From NCBI GenBank assembly GCA_027062125.1, contig JAMOTW010000194.1, positions 1 through 16,910 on the forward strand: a stretch of DNA of 16,910 nt. The letters are read 5' to 3'. Position 1 is the first letter of the stretch. Every line of letters starts with the position of its first letter. A program made the position numbers and the translations under genes. Positions 6,416-12,269 of the stretch are shown here, piece by piece. Under the pieces are notes generated by a model that was given only the letters and a program-made list of their open reading frames with translations, had not been told where the DNA came from and made no database searches. This DNA is from Thermococcus sp. Lineage in GTDB: Archaea > Methanobacteriota_B > Thermococci > Thermococcales > Thermococcaceae.

Positions 6416-7042
6416 ATGAGGATCGCAATCCCAACCAACGGAGGAGGGCTCAACGACACGGTTGCGCCCGTGTTCGCGCGCGCCCCTGCGTTTTACATAG
6501 CGGACGTTGACGAGAAAGGAAACATAACCAGCGAGAAAGTCATCCAGAACGGTGCCGCCATGGCCGGCGGTGGGGCAGGCCCAATGGCGGTCCAGACGCT
6601 CATCAACGAGGGGGTTGAGGCGATAATAGCACCGCAGGTCGGTCCGAACGCCCTTGGTGCCATACAGGCCGCGGGCATAAGGCTCTATCAGGTCGCGCCT
6701 GGAACCCCGGTCGAGGAGGCCATAAAGGCGGTCACCAGCGGGAGTGTCGAGCAGTTCAGAGCACCCGTGACACCGGCCGCACCGGTGGCCCCGGCAACCC
6801 CAGCGACTCCCGTCCCGGCGTACGGCCCGTACCCGACTGCGCCGGCTTACCCGCCGTACCCAGCCTATGGTTACGGCCCTGGATGGGGCAGGGGCTGGGG
6901 CCGCGGAAGAGGTGGAAGAGGACGCGGCTGGGGCCGTGGATGGGGCAGAGGAGGAAGAGGCTGGGGAGCCCAGCTCGGCTACTGCCCCTGGACCGGCCAG
7001 CCCAGCAGGAGGACCCTCCGCTGGCTCTACGGCTGGTGGTGA
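6416..7042 (+). CDS. NifX-like protein with Pro/Ala linker and Gly-Trp-Arg-rich tail
   Basis: A 208-residue protein in four parts. Residues 1-105 form a COG1433 NifX/NifB-C-like domain (MRIAIPTNGGGLNDTVAPVF, FYIADVDEKGNI, EAIIAPQVGPNALGAIQAAG). Residues 115-152 are a Pro/Ala/Tyr-rich linker. Residues 153-184 repeat GWGRG and GRG units. Residues 185-208 hold GYCPWTG and end in a Trp-rich stretch. The folded domain is expected to bind a metal cluster or precursor. The tail resembles RGG/GR-rich disordered regions and has a single Cys. The ATG at 6416 is fixed by GGAGGTGA five bases upstream. A small membrane protein with related GRGYGR sequence follows 68 bases on, and a second tailed NifX-like gene after that. 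The function of the tail is unknown. Confidence 0.85.
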   Translation: MRIAIPTNGGGLNDTVAPVFARAPAFYIADVDEKGNITSEKVIQNGAAMAGGGAGPMAVQTLINEGVEAIIAPQVGPNALGAIQAAGIRLYQVAPGTPVEEAIKAVTSGSVEQFRAPVTPAAPVAPATPATPVPAYGPYPTAPAYPPYPAYGYGPGWGRGWGRGRGGRGRGWGRGWGRGGRGWGAQLGYCPWTGQPSRRTLRWLYGWW

Positions 7043-7110
7043 CGCCCTTTCCATTTTCGACATTTTTACCAATCTAACGGTGGATTGAGAGCTGAAGTGA
7101 GGGAAAGTCT

Positions 7111-7347
7111 ATGCCACGCGGATTCGGCAGGGGATACGGCAGGTTTAACGGCGGATACAGGAGGTACGGCTTCTTCCCGTTCGGGGGAGTTTACGGGTTG
7201 ATAGACCTCCTGTTCCTGATCGGGATACTGTACTTCCTGGTCAAGCTCTTCATAGTGGCCGCTCCCTATGCCATCGGGCTGGTGGTTCTCCTCATCCTGA
7301 GGGCCTTCCTGAGGCCCGGCCCGAGGACCTGGTTCGGACCATTCTGA
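7111..7347 (+). CDS. Small membrane protein with Gly/Arg/Tyr-rich N-terminus
   Basis: A 78-residue protein. Residues 2-27 are rich in Gly, Arg, Phe and Tyr (PRGFGRGYGRFNGGYRRYG). Two hydrophobic segments follow at about residues 29-48 (VYGLIDLLFLIGILYFLVKL) and 49-66, and then a short basic tail. The basic N-terminus suggests it faces the cytoplasm. It sits between two NifX-like genes whose C-termini carry similar GRG-type sequence, so the proteins may be functionally or physically linked; that is inference. The ribosome site is weak (GTGAGGG). It is probably cotranscribed with the upstream gene, although the T-rich stretch at 7049-7069 could end some transcripts. I do not recognise the family. 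Confidence 0.7.
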   Translation: MPRGFGRGYGRFNGGYRRYGFFPFGGVYGLIDLLFLIGILYFLVKLFIVAAPYAIGLVVLLILRAFLRPGPRTWFGPF

Positions 7348-7382
7348 GCTTATGCAAACTTTTTTAAGTTCGGTTTTCCTAA
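7345..7382 (+). promoter_or_regulatory. Promoter of second tailed NifX-like gene with iron-box-like palindrome
   Basis: ACTTTTTTAAG (7358-7368) is TATA-like. It is followed by TTCGGTTTTCCTAA (7369-7382), one mismatch from the TTAGG-N4-CCTAA palindrome and lying between TATA and the predicted start near 7389. Upstream, TGAGCTTATGCAAA (7345-7358) matches the TGTGCATATGCACA palindrome at 11 of 14 bases, a weak copy. The arrangement mirrors the promoters at 2838 and 6346. Confidence 0.55.
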
Positions 7383-7402
7383 TTTTTGCGGAGGTGGTTG
7401 TG

Positions 7403-7882
7403 ATGAGGATAATCGTGTCAACGGTTAACGGGGGCCTCGACGACAGGGTGAACCCTGCTTTTGGAAGGACCCCTACCTTCACGATAGTGGACGTTGAGAA
7501 CGGCGCGATAACCAGCGTTCAGGTGGTCCCAAACCCCGGCTATTCCCAGCCAAGGGGAGCGGGAGTCACCGCGGCGCAGTTCGCCATCGACCAGGGTGCA
7601 GAGGTCGTCATAGCCGGCCAGTTCGGCCCAAACTCCTCCGGCGTCCTTCAGGCGGCTGGAATAAGGATGGTCTCGGCGCCGGCAGACATGACCGTCCGCG
7701 AGGCCGTTGAGGCATTCCTCCGCGGGGAGCTTTCCGGTCCGGTCATGGGTCCAGAAGGCGGCGGAATGGGAGGCGGATACGGAGCCGGCTACGGTCGTGG
7801 TAGAGGAATGGGCAGGGGAATGGGCCGTGGGAGAGGAGCCGGCGGCGGAATGGGAAGGGGCCGCGGCTGGGGCGGCTGGTAA
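7403..7882 (+). CDS. NifX-like protein with Gly-Arg-Met-rich tail
   Basis: A 159-residue protein. Residues 1-108 form a COG1433 NifX/NifB-C-like domain closely parallel to the gene at 6416 (MRIIVSTVNGGLDDRVNPAFGRTPTFTIVDV against MRIAIPTNGGGLNDTVAPVFARAPAFYIADV; GQFGPNSSGVLQAAG against PQVGPNALGAIQAAG). Residues 118-159 are low complexity: GGG, GYG, GRGMGRGMGRGRG and GWGGW. The paralogue's Pro/Ala linker and CPWTG end are absent. The two are probably tandem duplicates that have diverged in the tail. The ATG at 7403 follows GGAGGTGG by five bases; in-frame upstream codons overlap the promoter and are not used. Its own promoter carries an iron-box-like palindrome. Cluster binding or transfer is the family-level expectation. 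Confidence 0.85.
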   Translation: MRIIVSTVNGGLDDRVNPAFGRTPTFTIVDVENGAITSVQVVPNPGYSQPRGAGVTAAQFAIDQGAEVVIAGQFGPNSSGVLQAAGIRMVSAPADMTVREAVEAFLRGELSGPVMGPEGGGMGGGYGAGYGRGRGMGRGMGRGRGAGGGMGRGRGWGGW

Positions 7883-7887
7883 ATCCC

Positions 7888-7920
7888 TTTCTCCCTATGG
7901 ACTACTTTTTTACAATTTTT
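7888..7920 (+). terminator. T-rich terminator after the NifX-like gene
   Basis: Runs of T at 7906-7911 and 7916-7920 begin about 24 bases after the stop at 7882. Short oligo-T clusters without a strong hairpin are the usual intrinsic terminators in Thermococcales. Confidence 0.5.
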
Positions 7921-7924
7921 GGGG

Positions 7925-8150
7925 CAAACGAAGGCCACGCCGAAGGAGCTGGGGATGAAGGTCCTCAGCGCAGGCCCAAGCGCTTCGAGGTAAAGCCTGG
8001 AATCCCTCCCGAATGGCCGATTATGTCGCCGTTCTCGTAGACGTTGTAGAGGTCGACGTTGAGTATCGGCACGTTGAGGAGAGTCACGTGGAAGGGGAAG
8101 AACACAGCCACGATTATCATAAAACCCATCGTCCGATGGCCGAAACGAAA
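7925..8150 (-). pseudogene. Decayed coding remnant with frameshift, family uncertain
   Basis: The minus strand between the NifX-like gene and the nucleotidylyltransferase has strong coding character in two successive frames. From about 8150 to 7965 one frame reads a hydrophobic stretch (MIIVAVFFPFHVTLLNVPIL), then NVDLYNVYENGDIIGHSGGIPGFTS and a TGA at 7965. From about 8000 to 7925 another frame reads LYLEALGPALRTFIPSSFGV, with almost all codons ending in G or C. The switch suggests a frameshift near 7975-8000 in a former gene. HSGGIPGFTS resembles the HTGG-type motif of serine beta-lactamase-like hydrolases, but the preceding hydrophobic part does not clearly fit. No ribosome site precedes the ATGs at 8129 or 8120. 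A short functional gene of 51-54 codons remains possible. Confidence 0.4.
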
Positions 8151-8163
8151 GGTAAGGAAGGGC

Positions 8164-9405
8164 TCAGAAGAGCCACTGGTTCTCTATGCACTCGTCGCAC
8201 GGCGGCTTCTCGCCGGCTATCGCCTTGAACTTCTTGTAAATGCACTCCGGAAGGCCGAGCGGACAGCGGTCGGGTGTAACGCCGGGCCTGACCTTCGTCG
8301 GGTCGAGCTTTATCTTGATGAAGGCCTCGTACTCCTCGACCTTCTTCCACGGGAGCACCTTGGCGCCGTAGATGACCAGGTTGTCGTATATCTTCGCGTA
8401 GTCGCCGACGACGGCGTTCTCCTTGAGGATGACGTTCTTCCCGACGACGACGCCCTCACCGAGTATGCTGTCCTTTATCTCCGACCGCTCCTTGACGATG
8501 TCGTTGCCGATGAGTATCGCGCGCTTGAAGTAGGCCTTGTCCTCCACTATCGTGTTGGGTCCTATGTAGGTGTACGACTTGATCTTGACCCCGTGGCCTA
8601 TCTTGACGCCCTCGTCGATGTAGACCGGTCCCTGAATCTCGACGTCCTCCGGGACCTCCGCGGTCTCCTTGATGGTCATGTATCCGTTGTCCCTGGCTAT
8701 CTCGTCCATGGCTATCTGGTGGGCGTAGAAGAGGTCGTCGGGGGTTCCGAGGTCTATCCAGTAGTACTCGCGGGGCATCCTGTAGGCGTAGACCTCGCCC
8801 CTGCCAACGAACTTGGGGAGGACCTCCCTCTCAAAGTAGACCTCCTTGTTCTCGGGTATCTCATCGAGCACCTTCCTGTTGACCATGTAGATTCCCGCGT
8901 CGACGAGGTTGGTCTTCGGCCTGTGGGGCTTCTCCTCGAAGTGGGTGACCTTTCCTTCCTCGTCGGTCTCGACGACACCGTAGCGCTCCGGGTCGTAGAC
9001 CTTGGTGACGGCGACCGTAACCAGGCCGCCGTTCTTCCTGTGGGCCTCTATGAGCTCCCTGAAGTCGAAGTTCGTGAAGACGTCGCCGTAGATGACGAGG
9101 AAGTCCTCACCAACGTACTCCTCAACGTTCTTGAGTGCGCCGCCGGTCTCGAGCGGCATCGGGTCGTTGACGAAGCGTATGTCCTTCGGGTAATCGGCCA
9201 TCTTCTCGTCTATGAACTCCCTTATCTCACCACGCATGTAGTGAACCGAGAGTATGATTTCGTCTATCTCCGGTATCTTCTCGAGGCTCTCGAGCAGGTA
9301 CTGGAGGTTGGGCTTTCCGAGAACCGGGACCATCGGCTTCGGCCTGGTCGATGAGAGTGGCCTTAAGCGGGTTCCGAATCCTCCCGCAAGAATAACTGCC
9401 TTCAT
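8164..9405 (-). CDS. Sugar-phosphate nucleotidylyltransferase with left-handed beta-helix domain
   Basis: A 413-residue cytosolic enzyme. The N-terminal Rossmann-like domain (about 1-235) has the nucleotide-binding signature LAGGFGTRLRP, then KPMVPVLGKP, LVIYGDVFTN with the catalytic Asp, FEEKP, DAGIYMV and WIDLGTPDDL. Hexapeptide beta-helix repeats follow (about 250-345: IQGPVYIDEGVKIGHGVKIK, ILGEGVVVGKNVILKE). This is the COG1208 layout, catalysing NTP plus sugar-1-phosphate to NDP-sugar and pyrophosphate. Mannose-1-phosphate guanylyltransferase or glucose-1-phosphate thymidylyl/uridylyltransferase are candidates, and the substrate cannot be read from sequence. An unusual C-terminal extension carries four Cys (381, 388, 403, 406). 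The ATG at 9405 follows GGTGAT closely. It likely supplies precursors for glycans or glycolipids. Confidence 0.88.
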   Translation of the reverse strand: MKAVILAGGFGTRLRPLSSTRPKPMVPVLGKPNLQYLLESLEKIPEIDEIILSVHYMRGEIREFIDEKMADYPKDIRFVNDPMPLETGGALKNVEEYVGEDFLVIYGDVFTNFDFRELIEAHRKNGGLVTVAVTKVYDPERYGVVETDEEGKVTHFEEKPHRPKTNLVDAGIYMVNRKVLDEIPENKEVYFEREVLPKFVGRGEVYAYRMPREYYWIDLGTPDDLFYAHQIAMDEIARDNGYMTIKETAEVPEDVEIQGPVYIDEGVKIGHGVKIKSYTYIGPNTIVEDKAYFKRAILIGNDIVKERSEIKDSILGEGVVVGKNVILKENAVVGDYAKIYDNLVIYGAKVLPWKKVEEYEAFIKIKLDPTKVRPGVTPDRCPLGLPECIYKKFKAIAGEKPPCDECIENQWLF

Positions 9406-9431
9406 GGTATCACCGTTAAACGTTTCAACGA

Positions 9432-9470
9432 AGGGTTTTATATGTTTTACGGCTGTAAAATATATAACCG
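9432..9470 (-). promoter_or_regulatory. Promoter of the nucleotidylyltransferase gene
   Basis: Two TATA-like elements occur on the minus strand: ACATATAAAA (about 9435-9444), 30-40 nt before the ATG, and GTTATATATTTTAC (about 9457-9470) further upstream. The nearer one gives a short leader. The rest of the 150-base gap toward feoC holds only the feo terminator. Confidence 0.55.
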
Positions 9471-9504
9471 GCTGGTTACAACTTTAACCCGCGGTGAAAA
9501 TTTA

Positions 9505-9555
9505 GAAAAAAACCATTGTTACCACCGAAATTCCCCGATTTTCCCACGAAATCGG
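9505..9555 (-). terminator. Terminator of the feo operon
   Basis: Directly after the feoC stop the minus strand can fold a 7-base-pair stem (CCGATTT at 9549-9555 with AAATCGG at 9535-9541, counted on the transcript). A run of seven T follows at 9512-9506 and a further TTTT comes after it. A stem plus T-run at the end of a three-gene operon fits transcript termination. Confidence 0.55.
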
Positions 9556-9816
9556 TCATTTTCCTGAGCTTTTTTCGAGCCTGAATTCAGCTACTGTGTA
9601 GACCTTCCCCTTGAAGCGGAAGCACGAACCGGGGCAGAAGTTCCTCAGGGGGCAGGTGGCACAGGCACCCTCCCCCGCCCCCACCCTCTCGATGTAGCCC
9701 ATGCTGGCGAGTACCTCCATCGCCCCGACTACCTCTTCCCGGGGGACGTTGAGCTCCCCCGCTATCTCGTCCACGTCCTTCCCTTCCTCAAGCAGTTTTA
9801 GTACTCTCTCCAGCAT
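9556..9816 (-). CDS. feoC: FeoC-like winged-helix protein with Fe-S-type cysteines
   Basis: An 86-residue protein. Residues 1-46 form a winged helix (MLERVLKLLEEGKDVDEIAG, ELNVPREEVVGAMEVLASMG). A cysteine loop follows at residues 52-65 (C-x2-C-x5-C-x3-C, ACATCPLRNFCPGSC), then a short strand segment. This matches the FeoC layout, in which a wHTH carries a [4Fe-4S]-type Cys set and binds or stabilises FeoB. Direct DNA binding is also possible. The ATG at 9816 is set by AGGAAGGTGA a few bases upstream, within the 14-base gap after feoB. A longer open frame upstream of it is antisense-type shadow of feoB in another frame. It is the last gene of feoABC. Confidence 0.85.
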   Translation of the reverse strand: MLERVLKLLEEGKDVDEIAGELNVPREEVVGAMEVLASMGYIERVGAGEGACATCPLRNFCPGSCFRFKGKVYTVAEFRLEKSSGK

Positions 9817-9830
9817 TGCTTCACCTTCCT

Positions 9831-11810
9831 TCAGTAGCCCAGCGCGCTCCCGACGTTCCAGACTATGATTCCGACGATGCTTGCGAGGGCTATCATATAG
9901 ACCACCGTGAAGGCCGCCCACTTCCAGTTGCTCTCCGCCCGTATTGCACCTATCGTGGCTATGCACGGGACGTAGAGGGTCGTCACCATGGCCAGCACAT
10001 AGGCCTGGAGCGGCGTCATTGCTCCCACTATGGCCTCCTCGCTTCCGTAGATTATTCCGTAGGTTGATATGACGTTCTCCTTGGCGATTATTCCGAACAG
10101 CAGACTTACAGCGGCCTTCCAGTCGAGGCCCATGAGACGCATGTACGGCTCGAAAAACATGCCGAGCCTCTCCGCGTAGCTTCCTCCGGTGCCCATCTGC
10201 ACGGGATAGCTGCTGAGGTACCAGATGGCCATCGAGCCGAGCAGGATTATGGTCCCCGCCTTCTTGATGAACTCCTTGCTCCTCTCCCACGAGTGCAGGG
10301 TCACCGTCTTCCAGCTCGGGATGAGGTACTCAGGTAGCTCTATGATGAATGGACTCTCCTCGCCCTTAATCACGAACCTGCTCAGGAGCCAGGCAACCAA
10401 GAGGGCCATCAGCACGGCCGTGGCGTAGATGCTCACAGCTGTGAGTGCCTGGTGGCCGGCGAAGAACGCCGCGGCCAGGAAGCTTATGACGCTCAGCCTC
10501 GCCGAGCAGGGTATGAGGGGATTGACCAGCATGGTGACCAGCCTGTCCCTCTCGTCGTCGAGCGTCCGCGTAGCCATCACCGCGGGGACGTTGCACCCGA
10601 AGGCCAGGACGAGCGGTATGAAGCTCTTGCCCGGAAGCCCGAACTTCCTCATTATCTTTTCCATGACCACGGCCGCCCTTGCCATGTATCCAACGTCCTC
10701 CAGGACGGAGAGGGCCAGGAACAGCAGGAAGACGAGCGGGAAGAAGCTGAGCACGGAGCCAACGCCCGCTATGATTCCATCAACGATGAGACCGCGAAGG
10801 GCCTCGTTAGCTATGTGCGGTGCAAGCCACTCCCCGAAGGACGAGAACGCGTTGTCGAGGAGCTCCTGGAGCGGAAGCCCAAAGACGAAGACGAACTTGA
10901 AAACGAGGTAGAACACCCCGAAGAGCGCGATGAGGCCGTACACAGGGTGGGTCAGGACACTGTCGAGCTGGTCGCTGAAGCTCTCGCCTTCTTCTTTCGT
11001 GTACCTCACGAAGCGGTGCATCAGGTTGTCTATGAACTCGTACTTCTGGCTCGCGATTATGAGGTCCATCGCCCTCTTGTAGCGCTCCTCGACCTCGGCT
11101 ATGTGTCCCATTATCTCGTCGAGCTTCTCGCTCCCGAGGTGGCGCAGAACGAGCTTTATGACGCTGTCGTCACGCTGGAGAAGCTTGATGGCCAGCCAGC
11201 GGAGGCTGTACTTCTCCGCGAGGGGAGTCCCCTGTAGGACACCGGTTATGTGCTCTATCTCCCTCTCGACCTCGGGATCGTACTTTGGAACCACCGGCCT
11301 CTCATGCAGTACGCCATTGGCCATCTCGTATATCTTCTCTTTAAGCTCCTCTAGACCCACCCCCTCCTTTCCATTGACAGGGACGACGGGAACGCCGAGA
11401 ACCTCTTCCATCCTCTTCACGTTTATCTCGATTCCGTGCTTCTCCGCCAGGTCTACCTTGCTTAGGGCGATTATGACGTTGTTCAGGCCCATCTCGAGTA
11501 TCTCCATGGTGAGAAAGAGGTTCCTCATCAGGGCCGTCGCATCAACCACGTTCACGACTACATCAGCGCTACCCTTAAGCAGAAAGTCCCTCGCGACGAG
11601 CTCGTCGATCGAGTGGGCAGTCAGGGAATAGGTTCCGGGGAGGTCAACGACGAGGAACTTCTGTCCATTGTACTCGAGGACGCCCTCCTTCTTCTCGACG
11701 GTTACACCGGGCCAATTGCCGACGTGCTGGCGCAACCCTGTGAGGGCGTTAAAAATCGTCGTCTTACCCACGTTGGGGTTGCCCGCTAGTGCAACGACCT
11801 TCATTGCCAT
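9831..11810 (-). CDS. feoB: Ferrous iron transport protein B
   Basis: A 659-residue membrane protein. The N-terminal G domain has G1 GNPNVGKT (residues 10-17), a switch I Thr at about 37 (GVTVEKKEG) and G3 DLPGTYS (57-63). The G4 position is SKVD (117-120) in place of the usual NxxD. A helical linker follows, then the membrane part with Gate motifs: FGCNVPAVMATRTL with LIPCSARL, and YVPCIATIGAIRAESNWKWA. FeoB imports Fe2+ across the cytoplasmic membrane, driven or gated by nucleotide hydrolysis. It is shorter than enterobacterial FeoB but usual for archaea. The ATG at 11810 follows GAGGTGG; feoA ends nine bases upstream. Expression probably depends on the iron-box-like sites ahead of feoA. 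Confidence 0.96.
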   Translation of the reverse strand: MAMKVVALAGNPNVGKTTIFNALTGLRQHVGNWPGVTVEKKEGVLEYNGQKFLVVDLPGTYSLTAHSIDELVARDFLLKGSADVVVNVVDATALMRNLFLTMEILEMGLNNVIIALSKVDLAEKHGIEINVKRMEEVLGVPVVPVNGKEGVGLEELKEKIYEMANGVLHERPVVPKYDPEVEREIEHITGVLQGTPLAEKYSLRWLAIKLLQRDDSVIKLVLRHLGSEKLDEIMGHIAEVEERYKRAMDLIIASQKYEFIDNLMHRFVRYTKEEGESFSDQLDSVLTHPVYGLIALFGVFYLVFKFVFVFGLPLQELLDNAFSSFGEWLAPHIANEALRGLIVDGIIAGVGSVLSFFPLVFLLFLALSVLEDVGYMARAAVVMEKIMRKFGLPGKSFIPLVLAFGCNVPAVMATRTLDDERDRLVTMLVNPLIPCSARLSVISFLAAAFFAGHQALTAVSIYATAVLMALLVAWLLSRFVIKGEESPFIIELPEYLIPSWKTVTLHSWERSKEFIKKAGTIILLGSMAIWYLSSYPVQMGTGGSYAERLGMFFEPYMRLMGLDWKAAVSLLFGIIAKENVISTYGIIYGSEEAIVGAMTPLQAYVLAMVTTLYVPCIATIGAIRAESNWKWAAFTVVYMIALASIVGIIVWNVGSALGY

Positions 11811-11819
11811 TCTACCACC

Positions 11820-12047
11820 TCACAGCTTCCGTACCATGACCTTGCTCGCCATCCCCCTACCTATCGCGAACCTGACGCCGCCGACGGAAATGATTATAGG
11901 GCCGTAGCTGTGGGATTCGATTATTTGAATGGTGGCACCTGGCGTGAGTCCCATTCCAACGAGCCTCTGCCTCGCCGTGGGGCCGCCAAGGATGTTGACG
12001 ACGATTCCCCTCTCGCCGGGTCTGAGTGAGTTTAAGGGTACAATCAT
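11820..12047 (-). CDS. feoA: Ferrous iron transport protein A
   Basis: A 75-residue SH3-like FeoA. The family pattern is clear: IVPLNSLRPGERGIVVNILG, then RQRLVGMGLTPGATIQIIES, then VGGVRFAIGRGMASKVMV. FeoA is a small cytosolic partner of FeoB needed for Fe2+ uptake. The ATG at 12047 is preferred because GGTGGTG lies just upstream; using the in-frame GTG at 12056 would consume that site. It is the first gene of feoABC, with nine bases to feoB. The promoter region has two TTAGG-N4-CCTAA-type palindromes bracketing TATA, so control by a DtxR-family iron sensor is likely but not shown. Confidence 0.95.
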   Translation of the reverse strand: MIVPLNSLRPGERGIVVNILGGPTARQRLVGMGLTPGATIQIIESHSYGPIIISVGGVRFAIGRGMASKVMVRKL

Positions 12048-12058
12048 GAGCACCACCG

Positions 12059-12121
12059 TTAGGCTGTCCTAATTCTATACCCGAATTCCTCGAGAACCTT
12101 AAAAAGCTTTGGTGAGCCTAA
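12059..12121 (-). promoter_or_regulatory. feoA promoter with two iron-box-like palindromes
   Basis: On the minus strand GCTTTTTAAGG (about 12097-12107) is the TATA/BRE region. TTAGGCTGTCCTAA (12059-12072, perfect arms) lies just downstream of the predicted start site near 12076. TTTGGTGAGCCTAA (12108-12121, one arm mismatch) abuts the upstream side of TATA. Their centres are 49 bases apart, so two dimers could bracket the promoter. DtxR, IdeR and archaeal MDR1 repress metal-uptake promoters through operators of this kind; the regulator is not in this window. Confidence 0.7.
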
Positions 12122-12206
12122 CAAAGCTCAGCGGTTCGAAGTTTGAAATTGGGCGGTTCTAAGACGTCCCAGGGAACCGTCATGGCAGGCCAAAATCGGC
12201 AAGACT
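12122..12206. other. Intergenic stretch with repeated GCGGTTC and a short hairpin
   Basis: Between the feoA promoter and the DUF4870 promoter, GCGGTTC occurs at 12131-12137 and 12153-12159. The second copy can pair with GAACCG at 12174-12179 (six base pairs, 14-base loop). I see no open frame, tRNA fold or box C/D motif here, and the role is unknown. Confidence 0.3.
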
Positions 12207-12213
12207 TTGGAAA

Positions 12214-12226
12214 GGTATTTAAGGAA
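12214..12226 (+). promoter_or_regulatory. TATA box of the DUF4870 gene
   Basis: GGTATTTAAGG, about 50 nt ahead of the ATG at 12270, is a good archaeal TATA. It implies a leader of roughly 25-30 nt carrying the GGAGGTG ribosome site. Confidence 0.55.
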
Positions 12227-12269
12227 TTGGAGAGAATACAACAGGTTGAATACCGGAGGTGTATTGTCT

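Noticed and set aside
6886..6974. Tandem DNA repeat or satellite in the GGCTGGGGCCGTGGA-like stretch
   Set aside because: The units vary at DNA level and keep the reading frame; it is a repeat of the encoded GWGRG motif and not an independent repeat element.
2894..7882. A nitrogen fixation cluster, suggested by the NifX-like genes
   Set aside because: No nifH, nifD, nifK or nifB radical-SAM gene is present. NifX-like domains alone are widespread in organisms that do not fix nitrogen.
8059..9354. A 431-codon plus-strand open frame
   Set aside because: It is wholly antisense to the nucleotidylyltransferase and lacks recognisable motifs; its Val/Asp/Leu-rich translation is typical of such shadows.
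9817..10290. Upstream extension of the feoC reading frame
   Set aside because: The extra N-terminal residues overlap feoB in another frame and look like non-protein sequence. The ATG at 9816 has a strong ribosome site and gives the normal FeoC length.
12131..12160. GGTTCGAA, resembling the T-arm of a tRNA
   Set aside because: The flanking bases cannot form the T-arm or acceptor stems, and no D or anticodon arm is present.
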